A stretch of 64,000 bases of DNA from contig NZ_CP043489.1 in NCBI RefSeq assembly GCF_008330945.1, forward strand, positions 3,297,501-3,361,500, written 5' to 3'. A program made the translations under genes and the position numbers. The notes under the pieces are model-generated. The model saw only the letters and a program-made list of their open reading frames with translations, ran no database searches and was not told the DNA's origin. The stretch comes from Labrys sp. KNU-23. GTDB lineage: Bacteria; Pseudomonadota; Alphaproteobacteria; Rhizobiales; Labraceae. The stretch's first letter is position 1. Every line of letters starts with the position of its first letter. Shown one piece after another: positions 7,953-16,507 of the stretch.

Positions 7953-8861
7953 TCAAGACGAGATCGGGCCGGCGAGGCCTGCCGCCAGGGCGTCGATGGT
8001 GACGCGCAGGCGGGCCGAGAGCACGGCATCGGACGGCCAGACGATGTGAACCGGCAAGCCAGGGGCTTCGAAGGCAGCGAGGACGATTTCAAGCCGGCCA
8101 GCCGCGATCGCCTCGGCGGCCAGCCAATGCGGCAGCTGCGCCAGGCCGGTGCCGGCGCAGGCGGCGGCGAGGGCGGCCTGCATCTGGCCGACTCGCAGCC
8201 GGCCGCGCACCGGCAGCATCAGCCGCTTGCCGTCGTCCAGGAAACGCCAGGGCAGGACGTGGTCGTCGGACAGGATGCCGATGCATTGATGGCCGGCGAG
8301 ATCCCTGGGGTGGCCGGGGCGGCCATGCCTGTCGAGATAGGACGGGGCGGCCGAGGTCACCACGCGCTGCGTTCCCAGGCGGCGGGCGGTGAGGCTGACC
8401 GTATCCGGCAATTCGCCGATGCGCACGGCGAGATCGACACCATCCTCGATGAAGTCGACATGGCGACTGGAGAACAGGGCCTCGATTTCCAGCATTTCGT
8501 GGCGTTGTAGCAGGTCCAGCAGGATCGGCATGACGCGGTCCCGGCCGAACAGGGCCGGGAGGGCGATGCGCAGCCTGCCGACAGGCGCATGGGCATGGCT
8601 GGCGAGGCCGGCTTCGGCGCGCGCCAGCTCGTCCAGCGCGCGCTGGCAGCTGTCGCGAAAGGAGCGGCCGGCATCGGTGAGCGCCAATTTGCGGGTGGTG
8701 CGCTGGAACAGGCGCACCTGCAGGCGTTCCTCCAGCCTGGCGATGGCCTTGCCGACCGTGGATTTGGACAGGCCGAGCTGGCTGGCGGCCATGCTGAAGC
8801 TCTCGGCTTCGGCAGCCTGCAGGAAGGCCCGGATGGCATGAAATCGCTCGCTCGAAACCAT
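7953..8861 (-). CDS. LysR-family transcriptional regulator
   Basis: A 302-residue LTTR. The N-terminal winged helix (residues 5-65, FHAIRAFLQAAEAESFSMAA to RLFQRTTRKLALT) is followed by a two-lobe effector domain with the LPALFGRD, AVRIGELPD and VTSAAPSYL segments of the CrgA/AaeR-like group. It is divergent from the DHA2 efflux gene at 8972, and the palindrome at 8875-8887 between them fits an LTTR operator, so it probably controls that exporter and itself. The inducer is unknown. Confidence 0.85.
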   Translation of the reverse strand: MVSSERFHAIRAFLQAAEAESFSMAASQLGLSKSTVGKAIARLEERLQVRLFQRTTRKLALTDAGRSFRDSCQRALDELARAEAGLASHAHAPVGRLRIALPALFGRDRVMPILLDLLQRHEMLEIEALFSSRHVDFIEDGVDLAVRIGELPDTVSLTARRLGTQRVVTSAAPSYLDRHGRPGHPRDLAGHQCIGILSDDHVLPWRFLDDGKRLMLPVRGRLRVGQMQAALAAACAGTGLAQLPHWLAAEAIAAGRLEIVLAAFEAPGLPVHIVWPSDAVLSARLRVTIDALAAGLAGPISS

Positions 8862-8874
8862 TTTGCCAATTTGA

Positions 8875-8887
8875 CGAAATAATTTCG
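8875..8887. promoter_or_regulatory. Candidate LysR operator between divergent genes
   Basis: The 13-base sequence cgaaataatttcg is a palindrome with a single central base. It lies in the 110-bp gap between the divergent LysR and DHA2 genes, 14 nt upstream of the LysR start. Position and symmetry fit autoregulation plus control of the exporter. Confidence 0.5.
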
Positions 8888-8971
8888 CTAATCAACCGAA
8901 AAGAAGGAGTAATTCAAGACAGCAGTTCTGCCGTAGCCTTGGCCGGTTCAGATCGTTCGGAGAGGCCTGCC

Positions 8972-10561
8972 ATGGTACGCAACGGAGCATTGGAACAGGG
9001 CGGTCGCTCGCGCTGGATCGCCCTTGTCGGCATCAGCATCGCCAGCTTCGTGGGTTGTACCGATCTCACCATCGTCAACACCGCCATCCCTCAGATCCAA
9101 AGGGGCCTCGCCGCCTCGCTCGGGCAGACGCAATGGGTCATCACTGTGTTCGTGATGGCGCTCTCGGCCTTCCTGGTGCTCGGCGGCAGGCTGGCCGACC
9201 ATTATGGCCGGCGGCGCGTGCTCTATGGCGGCATGCTGGTCTTCGCCCTCGCCTCGCTGGGGGCGGGCTTTGCCGGCTCGATCGGGCAACTCGTGCTGTT
9301 CCGCTTCGTCCAGGGCGCCAGCACCTCCGTGCTCTATACTGCCTCGACGGCGATCGTCGCCGACATGTTCCCCGAGCATGAACGCGGTCGGGCCATCGGC
9401 ATCGTCTCGACGGGCGGCGGGGCGGGGCTGGCGCTCGGCCCGATCGCCGGCGGCATCCTGGTCGGGCTTCTGGAGTGGCGCTGGGTCTTCTTCATCAACG
9501 TACCCTTCCTGGTCCTGAGTTTTGCGCTCTGCCTGCCGCGCGTGCCTGAATCGCGCGGGGCCGAGACAGGCGAAGGCATCGACTGGTGGGGTGCGGGATT
9601 GCTGATCTCAGGCCTGTCCTGCCTGCTGCTGGCGCTTTCGCAGGGGCTCGACTGGGGCTGGACCTCGCCCGCCATCCTCGCTCTGTTTGCCGCCGCGGCC
9701 GCGATCCTGGCCATCTTCACCCTGGTCCAGCACCGCGGCAGGTCGCCGCTCCTGCCGCTCGACCTCCTCGGCAATGGCCGCTTCCTGCTGGTGTGCCTCA
9801 CCACCATCTGCCTCGGCTTCTTCTACGCCGCCGCCTTGTTCCTGATGCCGCTCTACCTTGCCGTCGCCGGCGGATACGACAGTTTCGTCACCGGCCTGCT
9901 GCTGTTGCCGGCGACGGCGCTGGTTGCCCTGGTCTCTCCGGGCGTCGGCAGGCTGGCCGACAGCACCGGTCCCGTCCCCCTGCTCATCGCGGGTCTGGCG
10001 CTGCTGGCGCTTTCTGCCGGCCTGCAGGCTCTGTTCGAGGTCGGCAGCGGGCTCGGCCTCGTCATCGCGGCATTCTCGGCGATGGGGCTCGGCTGGGGCT
10101 GCATCCTCGGCCCCTCGACGGTCGCCGCACTGTCATCCGTGGCGCCGCGGCTCGGCGGCACCGCCATCGGCGTCAGCTGGACGCTGCACAATGTCGGCGG
10201 CGCGCTGGGCCTTGTGCTCGCCACCCTGGTCTATCGCCTGGCGGCGGACAACGCGTTCGAGGCTGCCGCCGGCAGCCTGCCGGCTGCGGCGGCAGGCCTT
10301 GCCGACAGGGTGGTGAGCGAGCCGGACAGGGCGGCGGCCCTGCTGGCAGGCAGCGGCATCGAGCCTGTTCGAGCGCAGGATCTTGCCGCCGGCCTGTTCG
10401 TCGCCGGCTACCGGGCCAGCATGATCCTGCTGCTCGCCGTCACCTTGGCCACCGTCATCGCCCTGGCCTGGGCCGCGTTGCGCTGGCGGAAAAACGCTAC
10501 CGTGCAACCGGGGGCGACAGAGGGTGAGTCAGCCGTCCTGCAGGAATGTGCGAGGTCGTGA
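8972..10561 (+). CDS. DHA2-family (EmrB/QacA-type) MFS efflux transporter
   Basis: A 529-residue drug:H+ antiporter with about 14 hydrophobic helices. The DHA2 hallmarks are TDLTIVNTAIPQ in helix 1, GGRLADHYGRRR in loop 2-3, and GLALGPIAGGILV (motif C of exporters) in helix 5. The ATG at 8972 is chosen because CGGAGAGG lies 7 nt upstream; a TTG at 8939 would add 11 residues. It is divergent from a LysR regulator with a palindromic operator candidate between them, so it is probably inducible efflux of a toxic compound. Confidence 0.85.
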   Translation: MVRNGALEQGGRSRWIALVGISIASFVGCTDLTIVNTAIPQIQRGLAASLGQTQWVITVFVMALSAFLVLGGRLADHYGRRRVLYGGMLVFALASLGAGFAGSIGQLVLFRFVQGASTSVLYTASTAIVADMFPEHERGRAIGIVSTGGGAGLALGPIAGGILVGLLEWRWVFFINVPFLVLSFALCLPRVPESRGAETGEGIDWWGAGLLISGLSCLLLALSQGLDWGWTSPAILALFAAAAAILAIFTLVQHRGRSPLLPLDLLGNGRFLLVCLTTICLGFFYAAALFLMPLYLAVAGGYDSFVTGLLLLPATALVALVSPGVGRLADSTGPVPLLIAGLALLALSAGLQALFEVGSGLGLVIAAFSAMGLGWGCILGPSTVAALSSVAPRLGGTAIGVSWTLHNVGGALGLVLATLVYRLAADNAFEAAAGSLPAAAAGLADRVVSEPDRAAALLAGSGIEPVRAQDLAAGLFVAGYRASMILLLAVTLATVIALAWAALRWRKNATVQPGATEGESAVLQECARS

Positions 10562-10579
10562 CGGCGAGAGGGCGCTGTC

Positions 10580-11794
10580 TCAGGCCGCTGGCCGGAGCAC
10601 GCCGGTCTGGCGGCCGGCGGTGGCGATGATGTCGAGCGCGGCCTCGATATCGGCGGTGCTGTGGGCGGCCGAGACGGAATAGCGCAGCACCACCTCGCCA
10701 TTCGGTGTGGCCGGCGGGATCAGCATGTTGACATAGAGGCCGGCGCGGAGCAGGGCGGTCCAGGTCTCCAACCCGGCCTTGATGCCCGGCATGCGCACCG
10801 CGCCGACCGGGCCGGGCGGGGCCAGAGGCGGCAGGCCGAGGCCGGTCAGGCCGCAATGCAGGGCCTCCGCGCGTGCAGTGACGGTGGCGCGACGTTCGCT
10901 GTCTGCGGCGATGATCGCAAGCGCCTGCCTGGCGGCGGCCACCACCGGCGGCGGCAGGGAGGCGGTGTAGAGATAGCTGCGCGCGGCAAAGCGCAGGGCC
11001 CGGAAGGCGGGATCGTTGGTGACGCAATAGCCGCCGACCACGCCGACGCTCTTGGAGAAGGTGCCGACGATCACGTCGACCTTGTCCTCCACACCCTGCG
11101 CTTCGGCGACGCCGCGCCCCCTGGCGCCGTAGAGGCCGAGCGAATGGGCCTCGTCGACCAGCAGCACGGCGCCGGTTTCCGCGGTCACGGTGCTGATCGC
11201 TTCGAGGCCGGCGACATCGCCGAGCACGCTGTAGAGGCCTTCGACGATCACGAGCGTGCGGCTCGGCGCGATGTCGCTTGCCGCGATGACGCGCGCGAGA
11301 TCGGCGGCGTCATTGTGCTTGAAGGTGAGGATTTTCGCGCCCGACAGCTTGCAGGCGTCGAAGATCGAGGCATGGCAATGGGCATCGAGCACCACGGCGT
11401 CGCCCTCGCGCACCAGCCCGCCGATGGCGCCGAGATTGGCCATGAAGCCGGTGGAGAACACCACGGCATCGCGCCGGCCGTAGAGTTCGGCGATCGCCCG
11501 TTCGAGTTCGATATGCAGGGCCTGGTTGCCGCTGGCGACGCGCGAGGCGGTCGAGCCGGTGCCGAAATTCGCCAGCGCCGTGCTGGCCGCCGCGATGCAG
11601 GAAGGATCGAAATTGAGGCCGAGATAGGAATTGGTGCCGAACATCAGGGTCTCGCGACCTTCGATCACCGCCCGGACCGGGCTCAGTACCTTCTCGATCA
11701 CCACGCTGAGCGGGGTGAGGGCGCCTCCGGTGGAACGATCGAAAATATCGGCGAATCCCTGCGACCGTGCCTTGATGCCTGGCGGCCCTGCCAT
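10580..11794 (-). CDS. spt: Serine palmitoyltransferase-like alpha-oxoamine synthase
   Basis: A 404-residue PLP enzyme of the alpha-oxoamine synthase family, which condenses an amino acid with an acyl thioester. Visible PLP-site residues are His141 (DAHCHAS), Asp214 and His217 (VDEAHSLG) and Lys248 (GTFSKSVG); the 31-residue gap from His217 to Lys248 matches the soluble Sphingomonas enzyme as I recall it. The blocks GTFSKSVGVVGGY, YVNMLIPPATPNG and the C-terminal RQTGV are closer to serine palmitoyltransferase than to BioF or Kbl. The ATG at 11794 has AAGGAG upstream; a longer frame starts at 11842. It stands alone, converging on the DHA2 gene. If correct it makes 3-ketosphinganine. BioF-type or other acyl-CoA condensation remains possible. 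Confidence 0.75.
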   Translation of the reverse strand: MAGPPGIKARSQGFADIFDRSTGGALTPLSVVIEKVLSPVRAVIEGRETLMFGTNSYLGLNFDPSCIAAASTALANFGTGSTASRVASGNQALHIELERAIAELYGRRDAVVFSTGFMANLGAIGGLVREGDAVVLDAHCHASIFDACKLSGAKILTFKHNDAADLARVIAASDIAPSRTLVIVEGLYSVLGDVAGLEAISTVTAETGAVLLVDEAHSLGLYGARGRGVAEAQGVEDKVDVIVGTFSKSVGVVGGYCVTNDPAFRALRFAARSYLYTASLPPPVVAAARQALAIIAADSERRATVTARAEALHCGLTGLGLPPLAPPGPVGAVRMPGIKAGLETWTALLRAGLYVNMLIPPATPNGEVVLRYSVSAAHSTADIEAALDIIATAGRQTGVLRPAA

Positions 11795-11845
11795 CGTCAC
11801 TCCTTGTTCTGCAGGGCATAGTGCGATTTCTGCGGACCGCACTAT

Positions 11846-11917
11846 GCTCTAACTCTTTGTTTCGACGTGTCTTTGCGATCTGAAGTGCTTCCATCAAATC
11901 GCAAAACACTTTGAGCA
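11846..11917. repeat. Dispersed palindromic repeat family A, copy 1
   Basis: The element begins gctctaactctttgtttcga and ends gcaaaacactttgagc. On the opposite strand it reads as a stem of the GCGTTTTGCGATTTGAT...ATCnnATCGCAAAGACGC type followed by GTCGAAACAAAGAGTTAGAGC. Related copies lie near 11946, 19320, 21374, 29983 and 32485. It occupies the leader of the spt-like gene. Confidence 0.7.
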
Positions 11918-11945
11918 AGCCGCACTGTCGTGGAACGTCTGCCTG

Positions 11946-12004
11946 CTCTAATGCATTGTTTCGACGCGCTTTTGCAATTCATGCAAGATTGCTGAATCAC
12001 AAAC
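11946..12004. repeat. Dispersed palindromic repeat family A, copy 2 (diverged)
   Basis: This copy lies about 30 nt from copy 1, starts gctctaatgcattgtttcga and continues into a cttttgcaattcatgcaaga stem. Together the two copies fill much of the 326-bp gap between the divergent spt-like and transglutaminase genes. Confidence 0.55.
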
Positions 12005-12120
12005 GCCGATCGTCCTGCGAGAGTTTCCACTGTCGCCGGTTTGTTTCGGTCATACCCTATTTTTTCGTCTCGTCCATCTTCTCGACTGGAGCGAATCCGT
12101 CGCTCGAAGGGAGTTGTGCC

Positions 12121-13014
12121 TTGAAACGCCTGATCGTCAGCCATCGCACGACCTATCGCTATGCAGAGCCGGTCAGCTTCGGCCCGCACCGCATGATGCT
12201 CCGCCCGCGCGACAGCCACGAGATGCGGTTGATCTCGGCCACCCTCGCCACCTCGCTGCCGGCTGAATTCGCCTGGACCTACGACGTCTTCGGCAATGAG
12301 GTCTGTACGGGTGTCTTCACGGGACAGGCCAGCGAATTGTCGATCGAGAGCCGGCTCGAGATCGAACGCTTCGGCTCGGCTGTGCCGAATACCCATCTGA
12401 CCGGCGGGGAGGCCCCCTTTCCGGTGACCTATTCGGCCGACGAGGCTATCGATCTCGGCGCCGCCATGCTCGCCTCCGCCGACGACTATCCCGACGAGCT
12501 CAGGCTCTGGATCGCCGGTGCCCCGAAGCGCCATCCCGGCGGGGCGCGCGATCTCCTGACCGGCCTGTGCCAGGAGATCCATGGCGAGTTCGGCTATGTC
12601 ACCCGTTTCGAGCAGTCGACCCAGGATCCCGCCCTTACCTTCACCAGCCGGAGCGGTGCCTGCCGCGACTTCGCGGCTTTGTTCATCGCTGCCGCCCGCC
12701 TGCTCGGCTTCGGAGCGCGCTTCGTCTCCGGCTATCTGTTCGACCCGCCGCCCGAGGCAGGAGCCCCGATCCTGCAGGGCGCCGGGGCGAGCCATGCCTG
12801 GGCCGATGTCTATCTGCCCGATATCGGCTGGATCGAGTTCGATCCCACCAATGGCCTGGTGGCTTCCGACCGCCTGATTCGCATCGCCGTGGTACGCGAA
12901 CCGCATCAGGCCGTGCCGATATCAGGATCTTTCACCGGCTCGCCCTCCGCCTTCATCGGACTTTGGGTCGGCGTCGATGTCGAGGAGGTGGAAGAGGCAA
13001 GTGTGTCGCCGTAG
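12121..13014 (+). CDS. Transglutaminase-like cysteine protease family protein
   Basis: A 297-residue protein with the bacterial transglutaminase N-terminal domain (RTTYRYAEPVSFGPHRMMLR, residues 8-90) and a transglutaminase-like core. The papain-like triad is visible: Cys in GACRDFA, His in ASHAWADVYLP and Asp in FDPTNG. No signal peptide, so it is probably cytoplasmic. The start is a TTG at 12121 with AGGGAG 7 nt upstream; the open frame extends 70 codons further but that part is low-complexity and lies in repeat DNA. In many alphaproteobacteria this family sits beside alpha-E and circularly permuted ATP-grasp genes; those partners are not here. Confidence 0.85.
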   Translation: MKRLIVSHRTTYRYAEPVSFGPHRMMLRPRDSHEMRLISATLATSLPAEFAWTYDVFGNEVCTGVFTGQASELSIESRLEIERFGSAVPNTHLTGGEAPFPVTYSADEAIDLGAAMLASADDYPDELRLWIAGAPKRHPGGARDLLTGLCQEIHGEFGYVTRFEQSTQDPALTFTSRSGACRDFAALFIAAARLLGFGARFVSGYLFDPPPEAGAPILQGAGASHAWADVYLPDIGWIEFDPTNGLVASDRLIRIAVVREPHQAVPISGSFTGSPSAFIGLWVGVDVEEVEEASVSP

Positions 13015-13198
13015 GGCGGTGTCGTACACAAGGATACGAGCGCGCAGAATTGGGCACGACAATCCTTCCGGTTGCGAGGACGGGTTGTCGTGCTTCATTC
13101 GACAGCGGCATTTGTCACGGTCGAGGCGTTAATTTCTTTCCCGGATGGAGATTGTTGGGCTAAAATAGCTTCTATTCTCTCCGGATTGGAAACAGCGT

Positions 13199-14110
13199 AT
13201 GGAGCGGCTCGAATGTGACCGCATGTTCGTGGCAGTGCTGGAAGCCGGCAGCTTCTCGCGCGCGGCCACCCGGCTCGGCACCAGTTCCGGCCAGGCCTCC
13301 AAGCTGGTGTCGCGCCTGGAAGCCGATCTCGGCGTGCAATTGCTCAAGCGTACGACGCGGGCTTTGTCGCCGACCGAGATCGGCCGCGCCTATTACGAGC
13401 GCATCAAGGCCGTCCTGGAAGAATTCGATGCCCTCGACGCCTCCGTCCGCAGCGCCTCCGGCCTCGCGGCGGGGCGTATCAAGCTGTCCGTGCCCCTCAG
13501 CTTCGGCACCATGCATCTGGCGCCGGCCTTCGTCGCCTTCGCCAAGCTCTATCCCGACATCCAGCTCGATGTCGGCTTCACCGACCGCGTGGTCAGCCTG
13601 GTCGACGAAGGTTTCGACATGGCTATTCGCATCGGCAATCCCAGCGATTCCAGCCTGATCGCCCGTAAGCTCTGCGAGACCCGAATCGTGGCGGCGGCGA
13701 CGCCCGCTTATCTTGCCGAACATGGCGAACCTCTCCATCCCGGCGAACTGGCACGCCATGAGTGCATCATCGATACCAATTTCAGCGATCCGCTGAGCTG
13801 GCGTTTCCAGGCCGATGGCACGACGCTGCAGGTGACGATCAGGGGACGGCTGCAATTCTCGAACGGGGAGGCGAGCTTCAAGGCGGCGGAGGCCGGGCTC
13901 GGTATCGCCTGCGGACCGAGCTTCCTGGCCGGCGAGGCGCTGCGGGCCGGCCGCCTCAAGCCTGTGCTGCGCCGCTTCGAGGACAGGCCGCTCGGCGCCT
14001 ACGCTCTCTATCCGCCGGGCCGGCATCTGGCGGCCAAGATCCGCGTCCTCGTCGATTTCCTGGCCGAGCGCTACCGCGGCAAGCCGCCCTGGGAGCAGGG
14101 ATGGGCCTGA
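13199..14110 (+). CDS. LysR-family regulator of the adjacent quinone-response-type operon
   Basis: A 303-residue LTTR with an N-terminal winged helix (ECDRMFVAVLEAGSFSRAA, then QLLKRTTRALSPTE) and a CrgA-like effector domain (AIRIGNPSDSSLIARKL, AAATPAYLAEHG). It lies just upstream of, and on the same strand as, a DoxX-VOC-GST-esterase operon. A T-N11-A box (14117-14129) lies in the 104-bp gap between its stop and doxX, the arrangement expected for a regulator that senses the compound being detoxified. Confidence 0.85.
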   Translation: MERLECDRMFVAVLEAGSFSRAATRLGTSSGQASKLVSRLEADLGVQLLKRTTRALSPTEIGRAYYERIKAVLEEFDALDASVRSASGLAAGRIKLSVPLSFGTMHLAPAFVAFAKLYPDIQLDVGFTDRVVSLVDEGFDMAIRIGNPSDSSLIARKLCETRIVAAATPAYLAEHGEPLHPGELARHECIIDTNFSDPLSWRFQADGTTLQVTIRGRLQFSNGEASFKAAEAGLGIACGPSFLAGEALRAGRLKPVLRRFEDRPLGAYALYPPGRHLAAKIRVLVDFLAERYRGKPPWEQGWA

Positions 14111-14116
14111 TATAAG

Positions 14117-14129
14117 TTCCAAAATGGAA
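14117..14129. promoter_or_regulatory. Candidate LysR box upstream of the DoxX operon
   Basis: The sequence ttccaaaatggaa is an inverted repeat (ttcca / tggaa with a 3-nt spacer) and fits the LTTR T-N11-A rule exactly. It starts 7 nt after the LysR stop and lies 86 nt before the DoxX ATG, a normal place for an activator site. Confidence 0.55.
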
Positions 14130-14214
14130 GTAATATTCTGTCTTTAGTCAGGATAATCGCTGCAATGGAAATGGTGCAATGTGGCGGCCAACAATCCTGT
14201 CTGTGGAGACGATC

Positions 14215-14631
14215 ATGTTCGACACCCGCACCGCCCCCTATGCCGCCCTGCTGCTGCGCCTGGCGCTCGGCATCCTCTTCCTGGCCCATGCCGGGCTCAA
14301 GATCTTCGTATTCACGCCGGCTGGAACGGCCCAGTTCTTCGGCTCGCTCGGACTGCCGCCGGCGCTGGCCTATGTGACCATCGCCTGGGAGGTCATCGGG
14401 GCCCTCGCCCTTATCCTCGGTGTCTGGCCGCGCCTCGCCGCCCTGGCCCTGATTCCGGTGCTGGCGGGCGCCATCGCCACCGTGCACGGCCCGGCCGGCT
14501 TCTTCTTCACCAATCCCAATGGCGGCTGGGAATTCCTGGCCCTGTGGATCGCCGGCCTTCTCGCGCTCGCCCTGGTTGGTGACGGTGCCCTGGCCCTGCG
14601 ACCGACTCCTTCGCGCGGTGCTGCCAACTAG
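14215..14631 (+). CDS. DoxX-family membrane protein
   Basis: A 138-residue protein with four hydrophobic helices and the DoxX signature ALLLRLALGILFLAHAGLK. The ATG at 14215 is preferred over an upstream in-frame ATG at 14179 because it gives the usual cytoplasmic N-terminus. In Bacillus, DoxX proteins (CatD, MhqP) pair with VOC dioxygenases and esterases in quinone-responsive operons, and the same partners follow here. Likely a membrane component of thiol or quinone redox defence; no reaction has been assigned to the family with certainty. Confidence 0.85.
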   Translation: MFDTRTAPYAALLLRLALGILFLAHAGLKIFVFTPAGTAQFFGSLGLPPALAYVTIAWEVIGALALILGVWPRLAALALIPVLAGAIATVHGPAGFFFTNPNGGWEFLALWIAGLLALALVGDGALALRPTPSRGAAN

Positions 14632-14674
14632 AGCAGAGTCTTTCAAACCAACCAGCCTTCGTCCGGAGGATATC

Positions 14675-15526
14675 ATGTCAGCCAGTGACGCTCCCCTCAG
14701 CATCGGCACGGTCAGCCTGACCGTGCATGACCTCGATGTGACAAGCCGCTTCTACGAACAGGCGATCGGCCTGCAGCCAGTGTCGTCGGAGCCGGGCCTG
14801 CGTCGGCTCGGAACCGGTGACACGGTGCTCCTGGAACTGCGGCATGACCCGCAGGCTCGGCGGCGTTCACAGCGCGAGGCCGGCCTGTTCCACACGGCCT
14901 TCCTGCTACCTAGCAGGGCCGATCTCGGCCGCTGGCTCAAGCATGCCGTCGAAGCGCGGCTGCCGCTCCAGGGCGCTTCGGATCACCTGGTCAGCGAGGC
15001 GATCTATCTGTCCGATCCCGAAGGCAACGGCATCGAAGTCTATGCCGACCGCCCGCGCAGCGCCTGGACCGTCGACGGCAGTACGGTGACGATGTCGACC
15101 GAACGCCTCGACGTGCAGGACGTGATCGCCGCAGCGGGCACGACACGCTGGCAGGGCTACCCCGCGGGCGGCATCATCGGCCATGTGCATCTCCAGGTCG
15201 GAGCCACCGAGCCGGCGGATGCCTTCTTCGGCGGTGTGCTCGGTTTCGATCTCACGGCCCGCTACCCGGGTGCCAGCTTCTTTGCGACGGGCGGCTATCA
15301 CCACCACCTTGCCGCCAATATCTGGAACAGCCGCGGGGCGGAGCAGCGCGATTTTCCCTCGACGGGCCTGGTCGAAGTGGAGATGATCGCGGCCGATGGG
15401 GAGATCCTTGCTGCCGTACGGAACCGGGTGCAGGCGGCCGGCGTTGCCATCGAGGAGAAGGCAGGCGGTTTCGCCTTGCACGACCCGTGGGGAACCTCGT
15501 TCTCCATCATCACCCGCAAAGGCTGA
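14675..15526 (+). CDS. VOC-family dioxygenase, catechol 2,3-dioxygenase (CatE/MhqO)-like
   Basis: A 283-residue protein with two vicinal-oxygen-chelate repeats (about residues 8-125 and 165-280), the size of CatE and MhqO. Metal-ligand candidates are His in LFHTAFLL, His in GHVHLQV and the Glu in NGIEVYADRP. The ATG at 14675 has GGAGG 6 nt upstream. It follows DoxX by 43 nt and precedes the glutathionyl-hydroquinone reductase by 3 nt. Likely ring cleavage of a catechol or hydroquinone, or a glyoxalase-like role; the exact substrate is not visible. Confidence 0.8.
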   Translation: MSASDAPLSIGTVSLTVHDLDVTSRFYEQAIGLQPVSSEPGLRRLGTGDTVLLELRHDPQARRRSQREAGLFHTAFLLPSRADLGRWLKHAVEARLPLQGASDHLVSEAIYLSDPEGNGIEVYADRPRSAWTVDGSTVTMSTERLDVQDVIAAAGTTRWQGYPAGGIIGHVHLQVGATEPADAFFGGVLGFDLTARYPGASFFATGGYHHHLAANIWNSRGAEQRDFPSTGLVEVEMIAADGEILAAVRNRVQAAGVAIEEKAGGFALHDPWGTSFSIITRKG

Positions 15527-15529
15527 GTC

Positions 15530-16507
15530 ATGCTGGTCAACGGAAAATGGAGCGCCGACTGGCACCCGGTGCAGGCGACCGACAAGCAGGGCGGCTTCGT
15601 GCGCCAGGTCTCGAAATTCCGCAATTGGGTCACGCCCGACGGCAGCGCCGGGCCGACGGGCGAGGCCGGCTTCAAGGCTGAGGCGGGGCGCTATCACCTC
15701 TATGTCGCGCTGATCTGCCCCTGGGCCTCGCGGACCCTGATCGGGCGCAAGCTCAAGGGTCTCGATGAGGTCATCTCCGTCAGCGTGGTCGAACCGACCA
15801 CCACCGAACAGGGCTGGCGTTTCGGATCCTATCCCGGCGCCACGCCCGACACGGTGAACGGCGCCACCTACATGCACGAGATCTACACCCGCGCCGATCC
15901 CGTCTATACCGGTCGCGCCACGGTGCCGGTGCTGTGGGACAAGCAGCGCGGCACCATCGTCAACAACGAGTCCGCAGACATCTTGCGCATGCTCAATGAT
16001 GGTTTCGGTGCCCTCGCCCGCAATGACATCGACCTCTACCCCTCGGATCTGCGCCCCGAGATCGACGCCCTGAACGAGGCCATCTATCCCAGCCTCAACA
16101 ACGGCGTCTATCGCGCCGGCTTCGCTACCACACAGGAAGCCTATGAGACCGCCTTCTGGGGTATCTTCGCCATGCTCGACCGGCTGGAGCAGCGCCTGGT
16201 CGCCGGCGGCCCCTTCCTGCTCGGTGCCCGCCTGACCGAGGCCGACATTCGCCTGTTCGTGACGCTGGTGCGCTTCGATGCCGCCTATCACGGGCTGTTC
16301 AAATGCAATCTCAGGCGGATTGCCGACTATCCGGCGCTCTCGGCCTATCTCTCCGCGATATTGGCAGTGCCCGGGATCCGCGAGACCGTCAGCATCGATC
16401 ACATCAAGCGCGGCTATTATTCGATCAAAGCGCTCAATCCCAATGGCATCGTGCCTGTCGGCCCCGACCTGCCGGGCCTGGCCACTATCGAGGTCAAGGC
16501 CGCATGA
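15530..16507 (+). CDS. Glutathionyl-hydroquinone reductase (Xi-class GST, YqjG/EcfG type)
   Basis: A 325-residue glutathione transferase of the Xi class, longer than ordinary GSTs. The catalytic Cys63 is in the characteristic CPWASRT motif after LYVALI; the N-terminal WHPVQATDKQGGFVRQ and the C-terminal SIDHIKRGYYSI are hallmark segments. It reduces glutathionyl-(hydro)quinones to hydroquinones. The ATG follows the VOC stop by 3 nt and the stop overlaps the esterase ATG by 4 nt, so the genes are co-translated. This gene is the strongest evidence that the operon deals with quinones. Confidence 0.9.
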   Translation: MLVNGKWSADWHPVQATDKQGGFVRQVSKFRNWVTPDGSAGPTGEAGFKAEAGRYHLYVALICPWASRTLIGRKLKGLDEVISVSVVEPTTTEQGWRFGSYPGATPDTVNGATYMHEIYTRADPVYTGRATVPVLWDKQRGTIVNNESADILRMLNDGFGALARNDIDLYPSDLRPEIDALNEAIYPSLNNGVYRAGFATTQEAYETAFWGIFAMLDRLEQRLVAGGPFLLGARLTEADIRLFVTLVRFDAAYHGLFKCNLRRIADYPALSAYLSAILAVPGIRETVSIDHIKRGYYSIKALNPNGIVPVGPDLPGLATIEVKAA

